Below are positions 45,090-53,878 of a stretch of 64,000 nt of DNA, in pieces. The stretch is from Pseudomonas syringae KCTC 12500 (GTDB taxonomy: Bacteria > Pseudomonadota > Gammaproteobacteria > Pseudomonadales > Pseudomonadaceae). The position numbers were made by a program, and so were the translations under genes. The stretch spans positions 2,069,501 to 2,133,500 of the forward strand of contig NZ_AYTM02000002.1 in NCBI RefSeq assembly GCF_000507185.2, written 5' to 3'. Every line of letters starts with the position of its first letter. Positions within the stretch are counted from its first letter, which is position 1. Below the pieces are notes generated by a model that worked only from the letters and a program-made list of their open reading frames with translations, had not been told where the DNA came from and searched no databases.

Positions 45090-46109
45090 TCAGCTGCCCT
45101 CGGTGCCGTGTGCTTCTTCGAAGAAGAAATCCTTCCAGCTCGCCGCCTTGTTTTTCAACACGCCCAGCTCATGCAGTTTCTCGGCGTAGATGAAGGTGCG
45201 CTGCGGCGTGACGGTGAAGTCGATTTCCGGGTCGGCGACGATTTTCTCTACCAGTGGCAACGGCAGCTTCGATTGCTCGACGCGGATGTAGGTCTGCGCG
45301 GCAGCGGGCTTGTCGGCCTTGATGATCTTCTCGGCTTCAGCCAGCGCGTCGTAGAACGCCTTGTAGGTCTTGGGGTTTTTGTCGTGGAATTTCTCGGTGG
45401 TGTAGAGCACGTTGAACGTCGCCTGGCCGCCCAGCACGTCATAGGAACTGAGCACCTTATGGACGTTGGGGTTCTCCAGTTCCTGATACTGGAACGGCGG
45501 GCTGGAAAAGTGCGAGTTGATTTCCGAGCCACCGGCAATCAGCGCGGAAGTCGCATCCGGGTGCGCGAGGCTGACCGAGATGTTGTCGAATTTCTTGTAG
45601 TTGTCGTTACCGAACAGCTTGGCGGTTTCGATCTGCAAGGTGCGCGACTGGAAGCCCACGCCCGCAGCCGGTACGGCGATGCGGTCCTTGTCGGTGAAGT
45701 CCTTGAGAGTCTTGACGTTGGGGTTGTTGGTCAGCAGGTAATTGGGCATCGAACCCAGCGAGGCAATCGCCTTGACGTTCTGTTTGCCCTTGGTGCGGTC
45801 CCAGACGGTCAGCATCGGCGGCACGCCTGCCGACACCACGTCCAGTGCGCCGGCCAGCAGCGCTTCGTTCATCGCCGTGGCACCTGAGATGCTGTTCCAG
45901 TCGACCTCAATGTCCAGGCCCTGCTCCTTGCCGTGTTTCTCGATCAGTTTCTGATCGCGCACCACGTCGAGGATCAGGTAGCCGATGCCGAATTGCTGAG
46001 CGATGCTGATCTTGCCTTCAGCCTGAGCGCCGCCGCTGAGCAGCGCGCCAAACAAGCCGAGCGTCGCTGCCAACACAGTCAGTGCCGGGCGTTGAAATGC
46101 AGTATTCAT
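45090..46109 (-). CDS. NitT/TauT-family ABC transporter substrate-binding protein (sulfonate-type)
   Basis: A 339-aa periplasmic binding protein. The ATG at 46109 gives a signal peptide with hydrophobic core LTVLAATLGLFGALLSG and cleavage near AQA. It carries ISIAQQFGIGYLILDVVRDQ (about 34-53), NSISGATAMNEALLAGALDVVSAG (quoted in part: ISGATAMNEALLAGALDVVS, about 71-90) and a C-terminal VEKIVADPEIDFTVTPQRT. It is the last gene of the tauD-ATPase-permease-binding protein operon. Dioxygenase linkage suggests an alkylsulfonate, taurine or sulfate ester ligand. Confidence 0.88.
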   Translation of the reverse strand: MNTAFQRPALTVLAATLGLFGALLSGGAQAEGKISIAQQFGIGYLILDVVRDQKLIEKHGKEQGLDIEVDWNSISGATAMNEALLAGALDVVSAGVPPMLTVWDRTKGKQNVKAIASLGSMPNYLLTNNPNVKTLKDFTDKDRIAVPAAGVGFQSRTLQIETAKLFGNDNYKKFDNISVSLAHPDATSALIAGGSEINSHFSSPPFQYQELENPNVHKVLSSYDVLGGQATFNVLYTTEKFHDKNPKTYKAFYDALAEAEKIIKADKPAAAQTYIRVEQSKLPLPLVEKIVADPEIDFTVTPQRTFIYAEKLHELGVLKNKAASWKDFFFEEAHGTEGS

Positions 46110-46147
46110 GTGGTTCTCACCCTGATTATTCAAAAAAAGACGGCGTT

Positions 46148-47014
46148 TCAACGCTGCATGCCCCAACGCTTGACGGTCAGGCGCTCGATGTTGGCGAACA
46201 GCAGGTTCTCGACCAGCAGGCCGATGAGGATCACCGCCGCCAGCCCCGCAAAAACCTTGTCGGTATACAGCTCGTTACGATTCTGGAAGATGTACCAGCC
46301 CAGACCGCCCTTGCCGGAGGACGCGCCAAACACCAGCCCGGCGGCGATCAGCGTGCGCCAGGCAAAGGCCCAGCCGATTTTCAGACCGGCGAGAATCGAT
46401 GGCAGGGCAGCAGGAATCAGGATGTGCCAGACAAAGCGCAGGCCTTTGAGACCATAGTTGCGCCCGGCCATGCGCTGGGTTTCCGAGACACCCAGAAAGC
46501 CCGCGTAAGTATTGAGCGCCAGTGCCCACAACACCGAATGCACCAGCACAAAGATCAGGCTGTTCTGACCCAGCCCGAACCACAGCAGCGCCAGCGGCAG
46601 CAGGGCAATGGCCGGCAGCGGGTTGAACATGGCCGTCAAGGTGCTGAGCAGGTCGCGGCCCAGTTGGGTGGACACTGCCAGGGTGGTCAGGGCGAACGCC
46701 AGCACGATGCCGATCAGGTAGCCCTGAATCAGCACGGTCAGGGAGATCCAGACCTTGCCCGGCAACTCACCGGAAATCAGCCCGTCATAAAAGGCGGCAG
46801 CCGTTTGTAGAAAGCTCGGCAACAGCAGGTCGTTGTTCTGCAGACGTGCGGCCAGTTCCCAGATCACCGCCAGGGCGATCATGATGACGCATTTGCGCAC
46901 CCAGCTCAGTTGCCAGATGCGCTGTGCCAGGGGCAGATCGCGGGCCAGGTCTTCCTGAGTGAAAGGCTCCAGCGTGATTTCATATTCTTCGCGAGCGGGA
47001 GGTGCGAGGCTCAT
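46148..47014 (-). CDS. ABC transporter permease, SsuC/TauC family
   Basis: A 288-aa inner-membrane permease. I start it at the ATG at 47014 (MSLAPPAREEYEITLE, preceded by GCGGGAGGTGCGAGG); longer open frames have no ribosome site. About six transmembrane helices from residue 48, and the ATPase-docking loop VSETQRMAGRNYGLKGLRFVWHILIPAALP (quoted in part: MAGRNYGLKGLRFVWHILIP, about 183-202). A REP pair lies between this gene and the ATPase gene upstream. Confidence 0.88.
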   Translation of the reverse strand: MSLAPPAREEYEITLEPFTQEDLARDLPLAQRIWQLSWVRKCVIMIALAVIWELAARLQNNDLLLPSFLQTAAAFYDGLISGELPGKVWISLTVLIQGYLIGIVLAFALTTLAVSTQLGRDLLSTLTAMFNPLPAIALLPLALLWFGLGQNSLIFVLVHSVLWALALNTYAGFLGVSETQRMAGRNYGLKGLRFVWHILIPAALPSILAGLKIGWAFAWRTLIAAGLVFGASSGKGGLGWYIFQNRNELYTDKVFAGLAAVILIGLLVENLLFANIERLTVKRWGMQR

Positions 47015-47116
47015 GATTCGGGTTCTCGGTAGTCGTAAAAAGCGTATACAGAACGCTCTGGGAAGCGTTAATACGCACAGCATTCATTATTTAGCCTTTG
47101 ATTCTGCTCGCAGGGC

Positions 47117-47205
47117 GTGGAGCGAGTTTGTTCGCGAATGGGCCGTTACATTCTTAAAAGATGCATTGTCTGAACTACCGTCTTCGCGAACGAGTTCGCT
47201 CCTAC
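47117..47205. repeat. REP pair inside the sulfonate operon
   Basis: Variant REP arms GTGGAGCGAGTTTGTTCGCG (47117-47136) and CGCGAACGAGTTCGCTCC (47185-47202) in inverted orientation, in the 232-bp gap between the ATPase and permease genes. It may attenuate or stabilise the two halves of the operon transcript differently. Confidence 0.85.
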
Positions 47206-47246
47206 GGCCTTCGGCCAGAATCAAAAACCTGTACCAGTGCGGCCAG

Positions 47247-48128
47247 TCAATAAGCAATCCGGATGTCCTGAAAATTCAGATCCTGCTCCACCGGCCCGGC
47301 CTCGCCCTCATCGAACAACAACCGATGAATACGCTGCGCGGTTTGCTGAAAGCCGACGCCGCCGAGACTTTTCAGGTCGTATTGATGGCTGTTGATTTCC
47401 GCCCGTACACGGCCCGGATGCGGCGACAGCAGCAGGATGCGGTTACCGACCACCAGCGCTTCTTCGATGGAGTGCGTGACGAACAGCAGCGTAAAGCGCA
47501 CCTCGTCCCACAGCTCCAGCAGCTCTTCCTGCATCTTGCGGCGGGTCAGTGCATCCAGCGCGGCGAACGGCTCATCCATCAGCAGGATTTTCGGCTGCAT
47601 GGCCAAGGCTCGGGCAATTGCTACACGGGCCTTCATGCCACCGGACAAGGTGTGCGGGTAGGCATCGGCAAACGCGCTGAGGCCGACCTTTTCCAGGTAA
47701 TAACGTGCGCGCTCCAGCGCTTCGGGGCGCTTCAGCGTGCGTGATGCCAGCAGCGGAAACATGACGTTCTCGATCACGGTTTTCCACGGTGGCAACTGGT
47801 CGAACTCCTGAAACACCACGATGCGGTCCGGGCCAGGCTCGGTGACCTGATGCCCCGCCAGGCGAATCTCGCCCTCACTGGGCGCGATGAAACCGGCCAC
47901 CGCCTTGAGCAGCGTCGACTTGCCGCAACCGGATGGGCCGAGCAGCACGAAACGATCGGCCGGATCGACTTCAAAACTGACCTGATGCGTCGCCCGCACC
48001 ACGCGTTCTGGCGTGCGGTATTCGAGGCTGACGCCGCGAACTTGCAACAAGGCTTCAGCAGTGGGCTGTGCAGCCGGTTGCGGTTGGGTGCTGGTGCTGG
48101 CCGTGTGGCCTTGCGCGACAGCATTCAT
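47247..48128 (-). CDS. ABC transporter ATP-binding protein, SsuB/TauB family
   Basis: A 293-aa ABC ATPase. A low-complexity N-terminus (TASTSTQPQPAAQPTA) precedes Walker A GPSGCGKST (about 64-72), Q-loop VVFQEFDQLPPW, signature [18 protein letters not shown] (about 160-177), Walker B ILLMDEPFAALD and switch FVTHS. The QEFDQL and LSGGMKAR variants are typical of the nitrate/sulfonate/taurine group. It starts 16 bp after the dioxygenase stop. Its C-terminal ~40 residues (QYDLKSLGGVGFQQTAQRIH) extend beyond the usual ATPase. Confidence 0.9.
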   Translation of the reverse strand: MNAVAQGHTASTSTQPQPAAQPTAEALLQVRGVSLEYRTPERVVRATHQVSFEVDPADRFVLLGPSGCGKSTLLKAVAGFIAPSEGEIRLAGHQVTEPGPDRIVVFQEFDQLPPWKTVIENVMFPLLASRTLKRPEALERARYYLEKVGLSAFADAYPHTLSGGMKARVAIARALAMQPKILLMDEPFAALDALTRRKMQEELLELWDEVRFTLLFVTHSIEEALVVGNRILLLSPHPGRVRAEINSHQYDLKSLGGVGFQQTAQRIHRLLFDEGEAGPVEQDLNFQDIRIAY

Positions 48129-48144
48129 GAACGGCTCTCCTGGA

Positions 48145-49041
48145 TCAAAATGGCGCGGTGCCTTGAATGGTCGTGCGATGCAGCTTGCGGCGCAGATGCG
48201 CCGGGCAGCCGGCAGCCAGATGGATCAGGGAACGGTTGTCCCAGAACACCATGTCGTTGGCCTGCCACTGGTGTCGATAAATGTGTTCGGGCTTCACGCT
48301 GTGCGCGTAAATCTCGTTGAGAATCTGACGGCTCTCGTCTTCCGGCAGACCGAGGATGCGCGTCGTGAAACCCTCGCTGACGAACAGCGCCTTGCGCCCG
48401 TTTTCAGGGTGGGTGCGAACGATCGGGTGGCTGACTTCGACCACCTGCGCCAGTTGCTCGGCGGTCAGGGTCGGACGCCAGTTGGCGGCGTTGTGGCCCT
48501 CGGCGTAGCGTGCGGTGTAACTGTGCACCGCTGAACGCCCTTCAACCGCATCGCGCAGGTGTTGCGGCAACGTTTCCCACGCCAGGTGCATATCTGCAAA
48601 CAGCGTATCGCCGCCTTCACTTGGCAGTTCCTGGGCGTACAACATCGAGCCCAGGCTCGGCAGCTCCTTGTAAGACAGGTCCGAATGCCAGTACTTGCCG
48701 GCATCGCCCAGGCCCACGGGCTTATCGTTCTCGACAATATTGGAGACGATCAAGATTTCCGGGTGGTTGGCCAACAGAAACTGCTTGAGCACATGGATCT
48801 GCAGCACCCCGAAGCGCCGGCTGAAATCGATCTGCTGCTGCGGCGTGATCTGCTGATCGCGGAACACCACCACATGGTGATCCAGATGTGCCTGATGCAC
48901 ACGAGCGAAGTCGGCATCGTTCAACGGCCTGGACAGATCCAGCCCAACGATTTCCGCGCCCACCTTTTCGGTGAATGGACGCACTTCGAAGGATTGCGAA
49001 GCAGGTTGAGCGGACAATGAAGCGAGGGAGGCTGCTGGCAT
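48145..49041 (-). CDS. TauD/TfdA-family 2-oxoglutarate dioxygenase
   Basis: A 298-aa Fe(II)/2-oxoglutarate-dependent dioxygenase of the TauD/AtsK type, which releases sulfite or sulfate from sulfonates or alkyl sulfates. The iron ligands are readable: WHSDLSY gives His119 and Asp121, and SLIHLAAG gives His274; Arg289 in KLHRTTIQG should bind 2-oxoglutarate. First gene of a four-gene operon with an SsuABC-type importer, so imported substrate can be desulfonated directly. Taurine, alkylsulfonates and sulfate esters are all possible. Confidence 0.9.
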   Translation of the reverse strand: MPAASLASLSAQPASQSFEVRPFTEKVGAEIVGLDLSRPLNDADFARVHQAHLDHHVVVFRDQQITPQQQIDFSRRFGVLQIHVLKQFLLANHPEILIVSNIVENDKPVGLGDAGKYWHSDLSYKELPSLGSMLYAQELPSEGGDTLFADMHLAWETLPQHLRDAVEGRSAVHSYTARYAEGHNAANWRPTLTAEQLAQVVEVSHPIVRTHPENGRKALFVSEGFTTRILGLPEDESRQILNEIYAHSVKPEHIYRHQWQANDMVFWDNRSLIHLAAGCPAHLRRKLHRTTIQGTAPF

Positions 49042-49181
49042 GAGAACTCCGACTCCAGAACAGTGTGACTGAAAGACGAAACTCTATAGGTATAAGAAAG
49101 AGAATTTAAATACCGTTGAGGAATAACGATAGCGCCGAATATTTCATGCGGGTGCCTCGCAGGCCCAATCCAGCATAAATG

Positions 49182-49208
49182 TGTCATGACAGTTACATCG
49201 AAGTGTCA
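49182..49208 (+). promoter_or_regulatory. Putative Pho box upstream of the acid phosphatase autotransporter
   Basis: Three half-sites at an exact 11-bp period: TGTCA (49182), TTACA (49193), TGTCA (49204), as in PhoB-binding boxes. A TAGGGT hexamer at 49220-49225 stands about ten bases after the last half-site, where a PhoB-dependent -10 would be. The gene it faces is a phosphatase, which fits. Confidence 0.65.
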
Positions 49209-49259
49209 GAACGGCTTGCTAGGGTCGGCGCCTTATTCGACCTGAGTGAAGCGCCCGCT

Positions 49260-52200
49260 ATGCGATCCAATAAACCGGTTGTCCATGTAATGGTGTCGTC
49301 ATTGATACTGTCGCTGCTTGCCGTCTCGGTTCAGGCTGCGAGCCGTGCCAATGACAATCGTATAAACGGTGTCGATCTGCTCTCCGGGTTCAATACCCTG
49401 TGGACAACCGGCGCAACCTGGGACACCGGCACGCCCACCGCCCTCGGCCAGAGCCTGCTTCGGCGCAACCTGCAGATCGTGGTCGACCGCGCCAACTCGC
49501 GCACGCTGGCGCAGGAAACCGCCGCCTACTTCGATGACCGCCGCGACCAGAGCTACAGCGCCATCAGCGGCCTGGGCTCGCTGAGCGATGCTTACAAAGC
49601 CGGCGCGGGCGCGTTCACGACCATCACGCAATTCGACGACAGCAACAAAACCGTCAAGTACGACGACAAAGGCAATGGCGCAGGCAGTTCGTCTTCAGCG
49701 CTGGGCAAGGTGGTCGATCTGGTCGGCGCCGTGCGCAACGATGCCTCCACGACTCCGGCCAAGTCCCACTATCTGTATCCACGGCCATGGCGGCAGAGCC
49801 TCGACGGACAGAGCCTGGCATTCGTCGTCGCGCCCTCCCTGCGCCCGGCCGAAAGCACCACGCCGGCCAGTGACTCGGGTTTCCCCAGCGGTCACACCAA
49901 CGCCGCTTACCTGTCAGCCTACGCCTTGGCCTACGCGATCCCGGAGCGGTTCAGCGAGCTGATGCTGCGTGCTTCGGAGATCGGCGACAACCGCATCGAA
50001 GCGGGCATGCACTCGCCCTTCGACGTGATGGGCGGGCGAATCACGGCGACCTATTTCGCAATCGACAATCTGTCCAATTCCGCCAACACGCAATTGCGCG
50101 CCGATGCTCGCGCACAGGCGCTGGCCTATTTCACTGCTCAGTGCGGCGGCGACGTCAACAATTGCATGACGGCCATCGACCCGGCCACCGACCGCACTTC
50201 CCAGCACGCACAGGACAAGGCGCTGTACACCGCGCGCATGACCTACGGCTTCGACCCGGTCGGCCCGACCAACCTCGCCCCGGTCGTGCCAACCAACGCT
50301 GAAGTGCTGCTGGAAACACGCTTCCCGTACCTGGACGCCAGCCAGCGCCGCGAGATTCTGGCGACCACTGAACTGTCGTCGGGCTACGCAGTGATCGATC
50401 AGTCAGGTGGCTACGGTCGCCTGAACCTGTATGCCGCAGGCGATGGTTACGGCGCGTTCAATTCCAACGTCACCGTCAACATGAACGCCAGCCTGGGCGG
50501 CTATAACGCCATCGACGCCTGGCGCAACGACATCAGCGGCAGCGGCGCACTGATCAAGAACGGTACGGGCAACCTGATCCTGACCGGCAACAACACCTAC
50601 TCGGGCGGCACGCTGATCAACGGCGGCACCCTGACCGGTCATGCCCAGGCCTTCGGCAGCGGCACGATCACCGATAACGCAACGCTGGTGGTCGATCAGT
50701 CCACCAACGACACCCTCGCCAACACCCTGACCGGCAACGGTGCGCTGATCAAACGCGGTATCGGATCGCTGAACCTGACCGGCAACAGCAGCCTGTCCGG
50801 CGCGACGACCGTGCAGGCCGGTCGCCTGGCAGTGAATGGCAACCTCGGTAACTCCATCGTCAGCGTGCAGCAAGGCGCAACGCTGGGTGGCAACGGCACC
50901 GTCGGCGGCATCAACGTCGCTCAGGGCGGCGTGGTCGCACCGGGTAATTCGGTCGGGCAACTGAACGTCAATGGTGACGTCAACCTGGCTCAGGGTTCGG
51001 TTTATCAAGTGGAGTCGGACGCCAGTGGCAAAGCCGACCGCATCGTCGCCAGCGGCCGCGCGACGATCAATAACAGCACGCTGTCACTCGTCGAGGGCGG
51101 TAACTGGCTGGTCGCCAGCCGTTACTCGATCCTCTCCGCAGCCGGTGGCGTGAGCGGTGCATTTGCCGCCGTACAAACCAACTTCGCGTTCCTTACCCCG
51201 ACGCTGAACTACACCGCTACCGATGTCGGGCTGACGCTGGATCGCAACGCACAAACCTTCGCCAGCCTGGCGGCCACGCGCAACGCCAAGGCGGTCGCGC
51301 AGGGGCTGGACAGCGCGGGCGCAGGCAACGCGCTGTGGCGGCAGGTGGTGCAGGACGACGCCTCGACGGCGCAGGCCACGTTCAGCGCGCTGTCCAACGA
51401 GCTGCATGCATCGACGCAGTCTGCACTGATCGAAGACAGCCGGCTGGTGCGCAATGCCATGAACGATCGCATGCAACAAGCGCAATCCGCACAGGCATTC
51501 GGCAGCACCACGCAAACCCTCGCCGGTGACGCCTCGCGCGGTGTGGTGTGGACCCAGGCCATCGGCGCGACCGGTCAGACCGACAGCAGCCGCGACGCCT
51601 CAGGCCTCGAAACCCGCACCAGCGGCCTGTTGTTCGGCGCCGACGTACCGCTCGACGACACTTGGCGTGTAGGTGCATTGGCAGGCTTCAGCAACAGCAG
51701 CTTCGACCTGCGCCACGCGTCCGGCTCGACCGACAGCGACAACTATCATCTGGGTGTCTACGGCGGCGCGAAGTGGGGCCAACTGGGCCTGCGCCTCGGC
51801 GCGGTACACACCTGGCATGAGCTGACCGCCAAGCGCACGCTGGACCTGCCGGGCTCGTCCGAGCACTTCAAGGAAGACTACAAGGCAGCGACCAATCAGG
51901 TCTTCGGCGAACTGGGCTACACCCTGGAAATGGGCAACGCACAGCTTGAACCCTTCGCCAACCTGGCGCACGTACGCCTGGACACCGACGCCTTCGACGA
52001 GAACAGCAACGCCATCAGCCTGCAGAACAAATCCCAGGACAACCACATCACCTTCAGCACCCTGGGCCTGCGTGCAGCGACCCGCCTGAACGCTGGCAGC
52101 GTCGTGATCAAACCCAACGCCACACTGGGCTGGCGTCGCGCCTACGGCGACGTCACCCCGGAAAGCCGCTCGGCCTTCAGCGGCGGCAGCACCTTCGAAC

Positions 52201-52358
52201 TCTCCGGCGCCCCAATCGCCCGCAGCGCAGCGGTGCTCGGCGCAGGTGTCGACCTGGGGTTGAGCGATACCTTGAGCGTAGGCCTGAGCTACGACGGTCA
52301 GGTGAGCAACGACGCATCGGATCAGTCGTTGAATGCTCGGGTGACATTGGCGTTTTAA
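49260..52358 (+). CDS. Autotransporter with PAP2-type acid phosphatase passenger
   Basis: A 1032-aa protein started at MRSNKPVVHV (signal peptide to about residue 26, ending VQA). The passenger is a class A/PAP2 phosphatase with all three motifs: Lys168-x6-Arg175-Pro, PSGH at 209-212, and NRIEAGMHSPFD (Arg-x5-His-x3-Asp) near 245. Next comes a pectate-lyase-like beta-helical region of Gly/Asn-rich repeats (about 410-690; GNLILTGNNTYSGGT, GSLNLTGNSSLSGAT). The last ~280 residues are an autotransporter beta-barrel ending NARVTLAF with the terminal aromatic residue. It should be a type Va secreted surface phosphatase, probably phosphate-starvation controlled. Confidence 0.92.
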   Translation: MRSNKPVVHVMVSSLILSLLAVSVQAASRANDNRINGVDLLSGFNTLWTTGATWDTGTPTALGQSLLRRNLQIVVDRANSRTLAQETAAYFDDRRDQSYSAISGLGSLSDAYKAGAGAFTTITQFDDSNKTVKYDDKGNGAGSSSSALGKVVDLVGAVRNDASTTPAKSHYLYPRPWRQSLDGQSLAFVVAPSLRPAESTTPASDSGFPSGHTNAAYLSAYALAYAIPERFSELMLRASEIGDNRIEAGMHSPFDVMGGRITATYFAIDNLSNSANTQLRADARAQALAYFTAQCGGDVNNCMTAIDPATDRTSQHAQDKALYTARMTYGFDPVGPTNLAPVVPTNAEVLLETRFPYLDASQRREILATTELSSGYAVIDQSGGYGRLNLYAAGDGYGAFNSNVTVNMNASLGGYNAIDAWRNDISGSGALIKNGTGNLILTGNNTYSGGTLINGGTLTGHAQAFGSGTITDNATLVVDQSTNDTLANTLTGNGALIKRGIGSLNLTGNSSLSGATTVQAGRLAVNGNLGNSIVSVQQGATLGGNGTVGGINVAQGGVVAPGNSVGQLNVNGDVNLAQGSVYQVESDASGKADRIVASGRATINNSTLSLVEGGNWLVASRYSILSAAGGVSGAFAAVQTNFAFLTPTLNYTATDVGLTLDRNAQTFASLAATRNAKAVAQGLDSAGAGNALWRQVVQDDASTAQATFSALSNELHASTQSALIEDSRLVRNAMNDRMQQAQSAQAFGSTTQTLAGDASRGVVWTQAIGATGQTDSSRDASGLETRTSGLLFGADVPLDDTWRVGALAGFSNSSFDLRHASGSTDSDNYHLGVYGGAKWGQLGLRLGAVHTWHELTAKRTLDLPGSSEHFKEDYKAATNQVFGELGYTLEMGNAQLEPFANLAHVRLDTDAFDENSNAISLQNKSQDNHITFSTLGLRAATRLNAGSVVIKPNATLGWRRAYGDVTPESRSAFSGGSTFELSGAPIARSAAVLGAGVDLGLSDTLSVGLSYDGQVSNDASDQSLNARVTLAF

Positions 52359-52473
52359 GGCTGAAGCGGCGGCTGCTCTCTGTAGGGGCGGAGAGCAGCC
52401 TGCCGAAGTTATCAGGGGGTCTGAGCGCGCTTGCGTTGACCCTCAATTCCATCACACTCCAACCCTCTCGCTT

Positions 52474-53700
52474 TCATTTCCCGGCCTCCCGATCAGCCTC
52501 AACAATCGGGGTCGGGAATGGGCTGCGTGCCTTTGCAAACCACCACAGGGCACCCGCCCCGATAACGCTCGTCAGCACGGCCAAACTCAGGATGACCTGG
52601 CGAATGCCCAGGGGCGCTGCGAGCAGGGCCACCAGCAAACCCGCCAGAGGCTGCGACAGGTTGTTGAGCAACGTGATCACGCCCACCGTCTTTCCGAAGT
52701 CCTGAGGCGGTATCACCCGCTGCCGGAGGGTGCGCATGTAGACGTTGAACATCTTGTCGAAGCCGACGATCAACAGAAACCCCAGCGCATAGCCAATCAG
52801 GTTCGGGCTCACGGCGCTGATGAATGCCCCTGTCGAGATCATCGAAAAGCCGACGCCACCCAGCACGCGCATAGGCAGAGCCACGCGGGCCAGGAAGAAC
52901 AGGATCACGATGGTCGTCACCGCACCCGCCGCCTGCAGGCCGGCGTAGCTGTCTTTGCCGGCGCTGTACTCTCCGATCACCATGGCTGCCGAGGTCGCCA
53001 GCGTGACGCCGACGATCAGGTTGACGCCGACTGCCAGCGTGATGATCTTTTTCAATTCCGCCAGGCTGCGGATATGCCCGAACGCAATCCGCAATGGCTG
53101 CAGCCAGATGTCCTGATGCTGCTCGAACACCTCCAGCGTGATACGGCTGAGACGTTGCCACGCGAGCATGCTCAGGTCTGCCAGCAGAAACAGGCCAGCG
53201 GTCAACAGTACGACCCAGTGCCAGGCCCACACTTCAAGCACCAGTGCCGCGACCAAGGGCCCGAGAACCAGCCCGGACTGGTCGGCGATCTGGGAATAGG
53301 ACAACGTTCTGGTGTAGCTGTAGTGCTGAAAGATATGCGGCATGAGCACTTCGCGCGCCATGATGCCTTGCGTGGTCAGCACCCCGCACAATGCCGACAG
53401 CACCACCAGCCATCCGATACCGCCAAAGATGGCGTAGAGCACCATCGCCAGCACGCACAGCGATGCCCGGTAGATCTGGCTGATATGCAGAATTTTGACT
53501 GGCGGGCATTTGTCGCAGAGGGCACCACACAACGGAAACGCGAGAAACCTCGGCAGCGATTCGACGAAAAACGCCAGCCCGGCCCACGATGCGCTGTTGG
53601 TGGTCTGAAACACCACCAGCGGCACAATGAACAACAGAATCTGATCCGCCAGCCTGGACAGGAAAAGCGAGACGAAGAAAGCGAGGTAATCCTTACGCAT
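52474..53700 (-). CDS. MFS transporter
   Basis: A 408-aa major facilitator protein with about 12 hydrophobic helices. The N-terminus MRKDYLAFFVSLFLSRLADQI and the loop CGALCDKCPPVKILHISQ between helices 2 and 3 fit the EntS/DHA3-like group, whose members export siderophores or drugs. The substrate cannot be assigned. It is divergent from the lipase gene; GGAGTTTTCC precedes the start. No siderophore biosynthesis gene is nearby. Confidence 0.8.
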   Translation of the reverse strand: MRKDYLAFFVSLFLSRLADQILLFIVPLVVFQTTNSASWAGLAFFVESLPRFLAFPLCGALCDKCPPVKILHISQIYRASLCVLAMVLYAIFGGIGWLVVLSALCGVLTTQGIMAREVLMPHIFQHYSYTRTLSYSQIADQSGLVLGPLVAALVLEVWAWHWVVLLTAGLFLLADLSMLAWQRLSRITLEVFEQHQDIWLQPLRIAFGHIRSLAELKKIITLAVGVNLIVGVTLATSAAMVIGEYSAGKDSYAGLQAAGAVTTIVILFFLARVALPMRVLGGVGFSMISTGAFISAVSPNLIGYALGFLLIVGFDKMFNVYMRTLRQRVIPPQDFGKTVGVITLLNNLSQPLAGLLVALLAAPLGIRQVILSLAVLTSVIGAGALWWFAKARSPFPTPIVEADREAGK

Positions 53701-53878
53701 GGAAAACTCCTATAGGCCGGGGCGTACATCGCGATTAACCGAGCCAGGCGTTGGAGCTTATTGGATTTACGATTTTAATGCTGGCGGCGCTCGCTACAGT
53801 TAGTATTCCTCAGGTCATACCTGGCTTGATACATCCATGCTGAGACGCCCTCTCCTGTGAGCTCGTGGAGAAATACTG

